Shown here piece by piece: positions 20,301 through 30,084 of a stretch of DNA of 64,000 nucleotides. Every line of letters starts with the position of its first letter. Position 1 is the first letter of the stretch. Source of the stretch: an uncultured Lewinella sp. (GTDB lineage Bacteria; Bacteroidota; Bacteroidia; Chitinophagales; Saprospiraceae); contig CAJXOS010000003.1 in the NCBI GenBank assembly GCA_913057725.1, forward strand, positions 1-64,000, given 5' to 3'. The notes beneath the pieces were generated by a model that saw only the letters and a program-made list of their open reading frames with translations, was not told the DNA's origin and did no database searches. Made by a program: the position numbers and the translations under genes.

Positions 20301-21545
20301 ATGAGAAGAGTGGTTATCACGGGCTTGGGTGCCCTTACTCCGATAGGAAATACCATTGATACCTATTTGAAAGGCCTGCAGAACGGCGTAAGCGGTGCAG
20401 GTAAAATCACCCATTTTGATCCCGAGAAGTTTAAGACCCAGATTGCTTGTGAAGTAAAGGACTTCAACCCTACGGACTTTATTGATCGTCGGGAGGTCCG
20501 TCGTCTTGACCGCTATGCTGTTTATGCATTGGTAGCGGCTGATGAGGCTATTCAACATGCAGGTCTGGAACCTGATCAACTCGATCTTGATCGCATTGGT
20601 GTAATTTGGGCCAGTGGAATTGGCGGCTTGCGTTCTTTGGAAGAAGAAATCGCATATAATGCCGACAAGGAAACGCCACGTTACAATCCCTTCATGATTC
20701 CGAAGATGATTGCTAACATGGGAGCAGGGCATATTTCTATGAAGTATGGCTTCCGCGGACCAAGTTATGCTACTGTATCAGCCTGTGCTTCGACTGGCCA
20801 TGCACTGAGTGCGGCAGCGGATGATATCCGTCTTGGACGAACTGACGTAATGGTTGTAGGAGGTTCAGAAGCAGCAGTAGTAGAAGTGGGTATCGGTGGA
20901 TTTAGTGCTATGAAGGCCATGTCTACCCGCAATGAGGATCCTGCTACGGCTTCTCGCCCTTATGACGCAGAGCGTGATGGCTTTGTTTTGGGTGAAGGCG
21001 CTGGCGGTTTTATCCTTGAGGAACTTGAGCACGCAAAAGCACGCGGGGCTACTATATATGCCGAATTAGCCGGCTATGCAGCTAGTTCTGATGCTTACCA
21101 TATCACTGCTCCTCATCCAGAGGGATTAGGAGCTAGCGCTTGTATGCGCAATGCTTTGGCTTTTGCCGGCGTAAACACAGATGAAGTAGATTACATCAAC
21201 ACACACGGTACTTCCACTCCATTAGGAGACATTGCTGAGCTTAAGGCTATTCAGAGTGTTTTTGGGGAAGCAGCCTACGGCTTAAACATCAGCTCGACGA
21301 AGTCTATGACTGGGCACCTTCTCGGTGCTGCTGGTGCTATTGAGGCTATTGCTTGTGTGTTGGCGATTCAGCATAATTTCGTGCCCCCTACGATCAATCA
21401 TTTCAATGATGATCCAGAGATTGATAGCCGCCTAAACCTGACCTTTAACGAGGCACAGGAAAAGGATATCAAAGTGGCACTTAGCAATACTTTTGGCTTC
21501 GGCGGTCATAACTCCGCTGCAGTCTTTAAGCGCTTCGAAGGATAG
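20301..21545 (+). CDS. fabF: Beta-ketoacyl-ACP synthase II
   Basis: MRRVVITGLGALTPIGNT, VSACASTGHAL, NTHGTSTPLGD, STKSMTGHLLGAAGA. Confidence 0.97.
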   Translation: MRRVVITGLGALTPIGNTIDTYLKGLQNGVSGAGKITHFDPEKFKTQIACEVKDFNPTDFIDRREVRRLDRYAVYALVAADEAIQHAGLEPDQLDLDRIGVIWASGIGGLRSLEEEIAYNADKETPRYNPFMIPKMIANMGAGHISMKYGFRGPSYATVSACASTGHALSAAADDIRLGRTDVMVVGGSEAAVVEVGIGGFSAMKAMSTRNEDPATASRPYDAERDGFVLGEGAGGFILEELEHAKARGATIYAELAGYAASSDAYHITAPHPEGLGASACMRNALAFAGVNTDEVDYINTHGTSTPLGDIAELKAIQSVFGEAAYGLNISSTKSMTGHLLGAAGAIEAIACVLAIQHNFVPPTINHFNDDPEIDSRLNLTFNEAQEKDIKVALSNTFGFGGHNSAAVFKRFEG

Positions 21546-21832
21546 ACCAGGAGGGTCGACACTTTGGATGCATTTGGATTTCGCGTTTGGTCGTGAGTAG
21601 AGGTAATCTTTGTTCATGATTTTTTGGCTGGCTCTTTCTAAGAGGCCTCCAAAAAACCATGCTTACCTCTAACGACCCGCAATCTTGGGTATCTAAACAG
21701 CTTTCCGGTCCGTCTGCCGTCGGGCAAACGAACGATAATAATGCACCTGTTGCACTATTATTGATTGGATAACGGCTGGAAATTCCTTGGCATAGGACCA
21801 TCTAGTAGCTTCCGGCCTAAATACGGTGTGCT

Positions 21833-22573
21833 GTGTTTAGAACTATCAAGCGAATCTACAATGCCTACTTTTCTCCCGAGCGGGATGTTGCTCGGCGATT
21901 AAAGCAGATTATTGGGTTCACGCCTTCCAATTTGCGCATTTTTAAGCAAGCTTTTTTCCACAAGTCTACGCAGTCGGAAAAGGACTATGCTATCCAGAAT
22001 AATGAACGCTTGGAATACTTGGGCGATGCTGTTCTGGGTACTATCGTAGCAGAGTACTTATTCCAGAAGTACCCCAATGCTGATGAGGGTTTTCTCACTA
22101 AAATGCGGTCGAAGATTGTTAAGCGTAAGTCACTCAATAAGATTGGTGATAGCATGGGAGTAGATATGCTACTCAACGAGTTTAATAACACTCGTATCAG
22201 TCGTTCGATGCTCGGTAATGCTGTAGAAGCTTTGGTGGGAGCAGTTTACCTTGAAAAGGGATATGATGGTACTAAGCGATTCATTGTTCGACGGATGCTA
22301 CGTAAGTTTGTTGATGTACATGAACTAGAGCGTTTCGACGATAACTACAAGAGCCAACTTCTAGAGTACTGTCAGAAGAAAGGACAAAACGTCTCTTACC
22401 GCCTATTGACTCGCTATAAGATGGATAAGCGCGACCGCTTCAAGGTTGCAGTTATTATCGATGGAAAGAAAATAGCTGTAGCAGACGACTTCAATAAGAA
22501 GAGTGCCGAACAGCAAGCGTCTGAAAAAGCACTACAAAAACTGGAGATTCCAGTTAACGAGAAAGCCGAATAA
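21833..22573 (+). CDS. rnc: Ribonuclease III
   Basis: NERLEYLGDAVLGTIVAEYLF signature, NAVEALVGAVYLEKGYDGTK, C-terminal dsRBD. Confidence 0.95.
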   Translation: MFRTIKRIYNAYFSPERDVARRLKQIIGFTPSNLRIFKQAFFHKSTQSEKDYAIQNNERLEYLGDAVLGTIVAEYLFQKYPNADEGFLTKMRSKIVKRKSLNKIGDSMGVDMLLNEFNNTRISRSMLGNAVEALVGAVYLEKGYDGTKRFIVRRMLRKFVDVHELERFDDNYKSQLLEYCQKKGQNVSYRLLTRYKMDKRDRFKVAVIIDGKKIAVADDFNKKSAEQQASEKALQKLEIPVNEKAE

Positions 22574-22575
22574 GT

Positions 22576-23874
22576 GTGGATCGCCCGGTTCCTGCCTGGT
22601 CTTATGAACGATTACTCCAGCTAGCTCCTGATACGGCTACGCTAGAGCAAGCACGTAAACTTTTCTTTGCCAAAAGATGGTTGGTTCTCGAAGGGAATGG
22701 AGATTTCCTTTGGGGAGTGTATGAAACGGCCTACGGACAACGTATCGAAGCGGTAGTTCGGCTAGAGCCACCTTTGTTGCGGTGTTCATGTAAGAGCCGT
22801 CGTCGTCCGTGTAAGCATGCCTTGGCTCTTATATTACTGTTTCTAAACCGGAATGAAGCTTGGCGCGTCAAGGAAGAGTTGCCGGACTGGGCCCGAGATC
22901 TTTTGGGGAAACAGGGTCCCAATACTAAATCTACTCCAGCTTCAGCTCCTGATCAACAAAAACAGGCCGAGCGAGTACGCTTGATGGATAGCGGTGTGGC
23001 AGAGTTGGACAAATGGCTGCGCACAGTAGCTCGTTTGGGTTTAGCGCAAATGGTACAAGCTCCAGAAGAATGGGAAAACCTGGCTGCCAGAATGGTTGAT
23101 TGTAAGCTGGGTAGTATTGCTCGTCGCATTCGACTGTGCCAGCAGTGGTTGCAGCAAGAAAACTGGGAGGATGCCGTAACAGCAGAATTGGGCTTACTCC
23201 ACCTCTTTGTTTTGGCTTGGCAGCGTAAAGAAAGTTTGCAACCCGCCCAAAAAAGGGAATTGTTGCAAGTGGCAGGTTGGAATGTCCGAAAAGATCAATT
23301 AGGGACGCAGCAAGGAGTGGAAGACAGTTGGTTGGTATTGGGAGTTAGTACCGGATCAGAAGAAAAGCTCAAGTTTCGTCGGACCTGGATGCGTGGAGAG
23401 AAAAGTGGTCGCTATGCACTACTCTTGGATTTCGCTTTTGGCAACCGTGGCTTTGAAGATCATTGGGTAACAGGTAGTGTTTTGCGAGGGCGTTTAGCAT
23501 TTTATCCTGGTCAGCCGTCACTACGTGCGGCGTTTCAACATTACCAGGTTTCCCGAGAGGCCTATGAAGCAGTGGCAGCCTATGCCGATTTGGAAGAAGT
23601 TCGGGTCAACTACGCCAAATTCCTCGGTCTTTCTCCGTGGTTGATGGTGTTACCGGCACTAGTTGACGAAGTGCGCCCAGTTTATGATCAAAGCGAAAAG
23701 CAATTCTTTCTATTGGATCGAGAGCAGCGTCAATTAAAGATGCCAGATTCGGAGCCAAGTTGGAAGCTTTTAGCGATCAGTGGGGGCGAACCTATTAGTT
23801 GTTTTGGAGAGTATAATGGTCGGATTTTTCAACCGATTTCTGTAATTCACGACGGTCGAGTGATTTTATTATAA
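22576..23874 (+). CDS. SWIM zinc-finger domain protein
   Basis: LRCSCKSRRRPCKHALALILLFL (CxC...CxH SWIM motif); uncharacterised C-terminal region. Confidence 0.75.
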   Translation: MDRPVPAWSYERLLQLAPDTATLEQARKLFFAKRWLVLEGNGDFLWGVYETAYGQRIEAVVRLEPPLLRCSCKSRRRPCKHALALILLFLNRNEAWRVKEELPDWARDLLGKQGPNTKSTPASAPDQQKQAERVRLMDSGVAELDKWLRTVARLGLAQMVQAPEEWENLAARMVDCKLGSIARRIRLCQQWLQQENWEDAVTAELGLLHLFVLAWQRKESLQPAQKRELLQVAGWNVRKDQLGTQQGVEDSWLVLGVSTGSEEKLKFRRTWMRGEKSGRYALLLDFAFGNRGFEDHWVTGSVLRGRLAFYPGQPSLRAAFQHYQVSREAYEAVAAYADLEEVRVNYAKFLGLSPWLMVLPALVDEVRPVYDQSEKQFFLLDREQRQLKMPDSEPSWKLLAISGGEPISCFGEYNGRIFQPISVIHDGRVILL

Positions 23875-23987
23875 GTTTCCGTCTTATTGCTATACGACAA
23901 GTGCCGGGTTTACCGTTTGAAAAACGCCACGGCTGCGGCATTATCCTTACCTTTGCCGGCCGAAAAGACTAGATTAAATCGCGAATA

Positions 23988-24872
23988 ATGAGGAGGGTAT
24001 CATTTTGTTGCACTTTTGTACTACTGGCTATGCTTATGGCCTCACAGACAGTATTTGGGCAAGCCCAAATGCGAGGATGGGAATTAGGGCCTTGGGCTGG
24101 TGTGTCGTACTACTTTGGTGATCTCAATACCAACTACCGCTTGGATCGGCCGAACGCTGCGGGTGGAATAATGGCCCGCTACAACTTCAACGAGCGCCTG
24201 TCTTTTTCCCTGAGTGGTAATTACGGTAAGATTGAAGCCTACGATACTGATTCTCGTAATGCTTTTGAGCTTAATCGAAACCTCAGCTTTGAATCTGAAA
24301 TCTGGGATGCCTCAGCCCTCTTTGAATTCAACTTCCTGCCGTACTTCCACGGTAGTCGCGATTACTTCTTTACGCCTTATCTTTTTGGTGGTCTGTCGGT
24401 ATTTAACTTCAACCCAATGGCGGAGTACACCGGAACAACTCCATTGGACGGTGTTCAACCAGGTGAACTTGTAGAGCTTCGTCCACTGGGCACGGAAGGG
24501 CAGTTCAAAGGGGAGGAGTACTTCACTGTTACTGCAGCACTTACCTACGGTATGGGTTTCAAGTGGGATCTTAACTACGATTGGAGTATGAATATCCACA
24601 TTGGTGCCCGTTCAACCTACACCGACTACTTAGATGATGTGAGTGGTGTTTATCCAGATCTTTCGGACCTGGAAAAAGACCGCGGTGCTTTGGCAGCTTA
24701 TATGTCCTCTGGTACCGCTCTTGATAATGATGGTGGGAGTGTGTTAGGCCTAAGTGGCCGCCAACGTGGTGATAGTAACGAGCGAGATATCTATCTGTTT
24801 GCAGGTATTGGATTGCTCTATTACTTCGGAGATGTTCGTTGCCCGAACTACGGGAGTGGCACTCGCCGATAA
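23988..24872 (+). CDS. Outer membrane beta-barrel protein, PorG/DUF6089-like
   Basis: Signal peptide; RGWELGPWAGVSYYFGDLNTNYRLDRPNAAGGIMARYNFNERLSF...; terminal barrel strand. Confidence 0.7.
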   Translation: MRRVSFCCTFVLLAMLMASQTVFGQAQMRGWELGPWAGVSYYFGDLNTNYRLDRPNAAGGIMARYNFNERLSFSLSGNYGKIEAYDTDSRNAFELNRNLSFESEIWDASALFEFNFLPYFHGSRDYFFTPYLFGGLSVFNFNPMAEYTGTTPLDGVQPGELVELRPLGTEGQFKGEEYFTVTAALTYGMGFKWDLNYDWSMNIHIGARSTYTDYLDDVSGVYPDLSDLEKDRGALAAYMSSGTALDNDGGSVLGLSGRQRGDSNERDIYLFAGIGLLYYFGDVRCPNYGSGTRR

Positions 24873-24881
24873 GCATTTCTC

Positions 24882-25292
24882 ATGATCCAGCAAGTTGAGT
24901 TTAGCCTGCGGGCTTATCCACGTGGTTATCACTTGATCACTGCTGACCTTCTTCGACAGCTACCTCCTTTGCCGGAGCAAGGGCTACTTTCGGTCTTTAT
25001 TAAGCACACTTCTGCTGCATTGACCATCAATGAGAATGCAGATCCATCGGTTCGTGACGACTTCGAGCAGATCGTGAACCACGTCGTTCCAGAAAATCTT
25101 CCTTTCCTCACCCATACGCTAGAGGGTCCTGACGATATGCCGGCTCATATCAAGGCAAGCTTTATGGGGAGTAGTGTAACGATACCCATCACGGACCATC
25201 AGCTCAACCTCGGAATCTGGCAAGGTGTTTATCTTTGTGAGTTTCGTAACCGCGGTGGCCAACGACAGCTCGTAGCCACTATTTATAGCTAG
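24882..25292 (+). CDS. Secondary thiamine-phosphate synthase-like YjbQ/UPF0047 family
   Basis: GLLSVFIKHTSAALTINENADPSVRDDFE; HIKASFMGSSVTIPI; LGIWQGVYLCEFRNRGGQRQL. Confidence 0.9.
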   Translation: MIQQVEFSLRAYPRGYHLITADLLRQLPPLPEQGLLSVFIKHTSAALTINENADPSVRDDFEQIVNHVVPENLPFLTHTLEGPDDMPAHIKASFMGSSVTIPITDHQLNLGIWQGVYLCEFRNRGGQRQLVATIYS

Positions 25293-25300
25293 CAGTCCTT

Positions 25301-25927
25301 ATGTCCATTTTTACAGAGGGGATATATTGGGGGGTATTACTGGCCATCTTGGTCGGCCCCTTATTGGTCGCCCTGATTCAGGCTAGTTTGGAGCAAGGAA
25401 CGAAGGCCGGAGTAATGGTAGGTCTGGGCATTTGGATAAGTGATTTACTCTTCATTTTTACGGTTTACTTTGGCATTCGCTATGTCAACCAATGGGTAGC
25501 CTGGGATGGTTTTGAGTTGACCCTTGGCTTGGTTGGTGCATTGGTGCTTCTCGTAACGGGCATTGGTACTTTACTTACGCCTCCTCCTCGTCTGGATGAT
25601 CCAGATCACCTGCTCAAGAATACACGCGGACCATTGGCACTATGGACCAAAGGCTTTTTGATTAATACCATCAATCCATTCACTGTTTTCTTTTGGGCCT
25701 CAGTTATGACGGGGGTAGTGCTGAAAAAAGAATATGATGGGCAGGAAGCGTCCCTGTTTTTCGCTGGCATTCTTGGTACGATTGTGTTTACGGATTCTTT
25801 GAAGGTGTTTCTGGCGAAGAAGATTCGACACAAGCTTACCGCACGCCACCTCTGGTGGATTCGGCGAGTAGCAGGCATTGCGCTTGTTGTTTTTGCGGGA
25901 GTGTTGGCAGTACGCGTATTGATTTGA
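25301..25927 (+). CDS. LysE family translocator
   Basis: GVLLAILVGPLLVALIQASLEQGTKAGVMVGLGIWISDLLFI; FLINTINPFTVFFW. Confidence 0.82.
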   Translation: MSIFTEGIYWGVLLAILVGPLLVALIQASLEQGTKAGVMVGLGIWISDLLFIFTVYFGIRYVNQWVAWDGFELTLGLVGALVLLVTGIGTLLTPPPRLDDPDHLLKNTRGPLALWTKGFLINTINPFTVFFWASVMTGVVLKKEYDGQEASLFFAGILGTIVFTDSLKVFLAKKIRHKLTARHLWWIRRVAGIALVVFAGVLAVRVLI

Positions 25928-25937
25928 TTCCCTACTT

Positions 25938-27038
25938 TTGCAGCAAATAGCTCTTCCATTGAAAAAGGCTCTAACGAACTTCCTCAAGTTTCTTTTATTT
26001 CTGAGTGTAGGACTCGTGATTTTGTACTGGGTATACCAGAAGCAAAATGCGGCGTATCAGGCAGAATGTGAACTAAAGGGAATTGCAGCAGCAGATTGTA
26101 GTTTGCTGCAAAAGGTACTTACTGATTTTGCGTCAGCAGATTATTTCTGGCTGTTTATGGTTTTGGTTTGCTTTGCGATAAGCAATGTTTCGCGTGGTAT
26201 TCGCTGGAACATGTTGCTGCAGCAATTAGGATTCCAACCTCGACTTCTTAATGCCTTTTTAACCATTATTTTGGGCTACTTCGCTAATCTTGGTTTGCCA
26301 CGTGTAGGCGAGGTAGTGCGAGCGGGTACCATGTCTCGCTATGAGCAAATTCCAGTGGAAAAGGTAATGGGTACAGTAGTTGTAGATCGGATCATTGATG
26401 TCATCAGTATTCTGATCGTCACGGCACTGGCGCTAGCCTTAGAATTCGATACCCTTTGGGCCTTTCTACAAGAGAATAGTACGCTTGGAGAGAAGTTGAG
26501 TGCTAATACCCCATTGCTTATCGGTTTAGGTTTAGCTGGTGTATTGGGTTTGCTGCTATTATACCTATTTCGAGAGCGCATGATGCGTACAGCACTATAC
26601 CAAAAGATTAGTGGAATACTGATGGGCTTTGTAGAAGGCTTGCAGACTATACGTAAGTTGGATCGACCTTTCCTTTTTGTACTGCATAGTATCAACATTT
26701 GGCTCATGTACTTCCTCATGACCTACGTGTGCTTCTTCGCTTTTGAGCCTACTGCTGAACTCTCTGCTACAATTGCTTTGGTGGTCTTTGTCTTTGGTGG
26801 CTGGGGTATAGTCATACCTTCTCCTGGTGGGATGGGCACCTACCACTTCTTGGCTACAACGGCGCTAGGTTTCTACGGCATTGCAGGAGATGATGGCTTC
26901 TCCTGGTCCAATATCTCCTTCTTTACTATCCAGATTGGTTGTAATATTTCGATTGGCTTGTTGGCACTAATCTTACTGCCCATCATCAATCGAGGATCAG
27001 ATGATGGGACAGCCGAAAAGATAGTACCAGAAGAATAG
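25938..27038 (+). CDS. Flippase-like / lysylphosphatidylglycerol synthase TM family protein
   Basis: SNVSRGIRWNMLLQQLG, ANLGLPRVGEVVRAGTMSRYEQIPVEKVMGTVVVDRIIDV, IVIPSPGGMGTYH. Confidence 0.85.
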   Translation: MQQIALPLKKALTNFLKFLLFLSVGLVILYWVYQKQNAAYQAECELKGIAAADCSLLQKVLTDFASADYFWLFMVLVCFAISNVSRGIRWNMLLQQLGFQPRLLNAFLTIILGYFANLGLPRVGEVVRAGTMSRYEQIPVEKVMGTVVVDRIIDVISILIVTALALALEFDTLWAFLQENSTLGEKLSANTPLLIGLGLAGVLGLLLLYLFRERMMRTALYQKISGILMGFVEGLQTIRKLDRPFLFVLHSINIWLMYFLMTYVCFFAFEPTAELSATIALVVFVFGGWGIVIPSPGGMGTYHFLATTALGFYGIAGDDGFSWSNISFFTIQIGCNISIGLLALILLPIINRGSDDGTAEKIVPEE

Positions 27039-27057
27039 AAGCTACCTACGCTTTGCC

Positions 27058-27360
27058 CTATTCAAAGTTCGCTTGCCATGCTAGCATGCCGCCAGTCAGG
27101 TTACGTACATTCTTGAAACCTGCCTGCTGCAAGAAGCCCTGGGCCATACCGCTACGGGCACCGGAGCGACAGTATACGATAACCTCTTTTTCACGATGCT
27201 CTTCCAAGTCATCTAAGGCACCAGCGATAGTACCCACGGGGATAAGCGTTCCACCAATATTGTAGGCGTCGTGCTCACCTGGTTCTCGTACATCAATGAG
27301 GACAAAATCAGTATCGCCGCTATCCATGCGGTTTTTAAGGTCAGTTACGCTGATATCCAT
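27058..27360 (-). CDS. Rhodanese-like domain protein
   Basis: LIDVREPGEHDAYNIGGT; VIVYCRSGARSGMAQGFLQQAGFKNVRNLTGGMLAW. Confidence 0.93.
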   Translation of the reverse strand: MDISVTDLKNRMDSGDTDFVLIDVREPGEHDAYNIGGTLIPVGTIAGALDDLEEHREKEVIVYCRSGARSGMAQGFLQQAGFKNVRNLTGGMLAWQANFE

Positions 27361-27365
27361 GTGGC

Positions 27366-29885
27366 TTATTTTATTACAATTAACCGCTCAGGCATCGTAT
27401 AGTTGCCTCTTGGGTCTTGTAGGCGTACAAAATAGACTCCAGCGGGTAAGTTACTGATATTTACTTTTTCTGAATAGGCTTGCTGTTGTAGGAGCTGGCC
27501 CGTATTACTGAAAATCTCCACAGTTGCCTCGTTCGCCCAAGTTGGCCCTTGTAGGAATACAAAATCGCGACTTGGGTTAGGATAAATTCGAAGCTCTTCT
27601 GCGGCAGGCGCCTCTGATGTAGAGGTGGTCCCTACAGGTTCACCACCACTCATTACCGGGCGAAGCATCAATGCACCAAAGGTCACACCACTGAGTGGCT
27701 CCCAACCTCCGCCTGGATTGACGAAGATGCTGTTCAAACCTTGTGGACGGTTACGGTCATAGCCTACAGCAATACAACGTCCAAACTGGCAAGTGCTTAT
27801 TTGCTCCCAGCCTACGTAAAATGTTCCAGCAGGAATTGCTAGAGGAGCCGGATCTCCATTCGCATCGATCAATTGGTAAGAAGTGAATCCTTGCAATGTA
27901 TCGAAGAAGGTGCTAGCGTAGGCCGGCTGATATTTTAGGCTATACTCTGGCTCGTCATCTAAGTCGCCGATCCAGATATTGATTCGCATTTCCTGATCGG
28001 TAAAGTCCTCTGCGGTGTGCGGGAAGTGGAAGCGGACGCCTTGAATGGTGTCGGACACTGAAGCTTCATAACCTACGGCTACTTGTTGCCCTGCACTGGT
28101 TTCAATCGAGCTTTCCGCAGTACCATCATCGTATGCAAAGTAGTTGCTAAAACGTGTAGTGCGACTTACCTCGTCGTTGCGACTCACAAATTCCTCACCC
28201 TCTTGAGAAGTGTTTTGCAAGGTGTAAGTCATAGTGAAATCCAGTACGTCCTCACCGTCAAAGTCGGTGCTTCCCATGCTGGTGGTATATGGATCCCAGA
28301 CATCACTAAAGCCTGTAGGATCTCCCATCAGGCTGTATGCTCGGTTGATAGTTACACCATTTTGCACGTTCACTTCTAAGCCATTAAATAGCGTGGGTAC
28401 GCTTCCAAATGGCGTAATCCCGGTTACCTGCTCTTGTAATAAAACACTCGATGGGCTGGCGTTCTGCGCGGTAGCAAAGTGGTTGTAAATTCCCACGTCT
28501 ACACTATCGGATAACACTCCACCCAACTGAGGTTGGAAGTGCCGCCAAGGCATACTGGTGTACGTAGAGAGAATGAAATCTGGTTCTCGAGTGAATGCAA
28601 TGTCATTAAAAATGGCACTAGCGCTTGGGTTATTATCAAGTCGTAGATAATCTAGGTGCCAGGCATCGCGGAAGCCAGTGCGGTCATTATAATTGACGAA
28701 ACGAAACTGGAAGCGATCATGCTGGTAGTCTTCCGTTATCGTCTCTACATAGAAGTTGAAAGTATCTTGAATAAAGAAAGGCTGATTCGCAGGAATACCA
28801 GTGAACTCTCGCACAGAGATCCACTCATCTTCGGTATTTCTAAATTGTAGGACAAGGCTGTCCTGAATTTCCGGGCGGTCACTCAGACCTCCACGTTGTA
28901 TCCAGAAGGATAGTGTCCAATCGCCACTACTGGTGTTCAGGTAAGTTGATGTAAGACGATCGGCATCACCGTAGCCAATACCATAGGGGCGCCCACGATT
29001 ACTCAATCCATCAAAAGTAGCTACACCAACAGAACGTGGGTCGATTGCTAATTCGTTGTTTACGTAAACTTCCTGGTCCAGCCAAAGCTCGGGCGTTGGA
29101 ACGGGACCTTCATAGGAAAAGTCATCGTAGATAGGCGGAGTAATACTGGCAACATTTATGCGGAAGGAATAGTGAGTTGTATCGCAAATGCCAAACTCAT
29201 CGCAGAGTACGAGACATAGTGAGTCTAAGCCATCAAATCGGCTAGCGCGATAGATAAACTCGTCTGTTGGGCCACTATAATCAGTGAAATACGCCAACTG
29301 ATCCCGGCCTTCATAGTTGTCTTCACAGTCGACGAAGAAATTACAGCGAAGTGCTCCAGGGAGATCGTTAGGTGCGGTAAGTTGCAAAGTCTCTCCTTGG
29401 TCTACAGCTATTGTGGCAGGGAAGATGTTGGTGCCAGCTCGGCGTACTAAGAAGGTATATGTGGTCGCATTGGTACATGTTGCGCCCGAGGCGTCACAAT
29501 AGTCGATTTGTACGGTCTCTACCTCGGCGTCGACACCAGGGTTAGCCATATAAAAGAGGGTGTCGCCACTAATGGTTACCGTTCCAAAATTCAAAATACC
29601 ACAGTTGAGGCAGGAAAAAAATCCGTCAGAACCCAAGCCAACAGTGTCAATATCAATCTCCAGTGTATAGGTCTGTCCGGAAGTTACAGGCAAAGCACTT
29701 TCTACAGGGCTGGTACAGTCTTCCTTTTCAGCTGCACTTAGCGTAGTGATGCCCGCTGGAAGTTGTTGGTGATCCTGTTGGTAATGAGCCTCCAACTTAG
29801 GGTTAGTTGAAATTGGCACCTCACGTTGGCCAAAAATAGGCAGGGTAAAGAGCACGCACCAGATCGTAGTAGCTATTATTCTCAT
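27366..29885 (-). CDS. Large secreted protein with T9SS type A C-terminal sorting domain
   Basis: Signal peptide; C-terminus LRIYPNPSRDFVFLQGP...LPAGVYFVRLQDPRGNYTMPERLIVIK. Confidence 0.85.
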   Translation of the reverse strand: MRIIATTIWCVLFTLPIFGQREVPISTNPKLEAHYQQDHQQLPAGITTLSAAEKEDCTSPVESALPVTSGQTYTLEIDIDTVGLGSDGFFSCLNCGILNFGTVTISGDTLFYMANPGVDAEVETVQIDYCDASGATCTNATTYTFLVRRAGTNIFPATIAVDQGETLQLTAPNDLPGALRCNFFVDCEDNYEGRDQLAYFTDYSGPTDEFIYRASRFDGLDSLCLVLCDEFGICDTTHYSFRINVASITPPIYDDFSYEGPVPTPELWLDQEVYVNNELAIDPRSVGVATFDGLSNRGRPYGIGYGDADRLTSTYLNTSSGDWTLSFWIQRGGLSDRPEIQDSLVLQFRNTEDEWISVREFTGIPANQPFFIQDTFNFYVETITEDYQHDRFQFRFVNYNDRTGFRDAWHLDYLRLDNNPSASAIFNDIAFTREPDFILSTYTSMPWRHFQPQLGGVLSDSVDVGIYNHFATAQNASPSSVLLQEQVTGITPFGSVPTLFNGLEVNVQNGVTINRAYSLMGDPTGFSDVWDPYTTSMGSTDFDGEDVLDFTMTYTLQNTSQEGEEFVSRNDEVSRTTRFSNYFAYDDGTAESSIETSAGQQVAVGYEASVSDTIQGVRFHFPHTAEDFTDQEMRINIWIGDLDDEPEYSLKYQPAYASTFFDTLQGFTSYQLIDANGDPAPLAIPAGTFYVGWEQISTCQFGRCIAVGYDRNRPQGLNSIFVNPGGGWEPLSGVTFGALMLRPVMSGGEPVGTTSTSEAPAAEELRIYPNPSRDFVFLQGPTWANEATVEIFSNTGQLLQQQAYSEKVNISNLPAGVYFVRLQDPRGNYTMPERLIVIK

Positions 29886-30084
29886 CTTATTAAACTAGTT
29901 GTCGTCGTTCCTTGAGGGAACGTTAAAGCCAAGCTTTTAGTGTAATCATAACGGTTTTAGGGTTTACCTAAATAACAGTATCGCAAGCCTACCGACTTGC
30001 GATCTGATTAATGGAATAATCCATCTATTTTGACCTTATTCCTACTTCATAGTTGATCCATAGGATGGCCTATGTCTTTGCTGG

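Noticed and set aside
20256-20732. 158-aa minus-strand ORF over the fabF start
   Set aside because: Overlaps a confidently assigned fabF and has no recognisable protein features.
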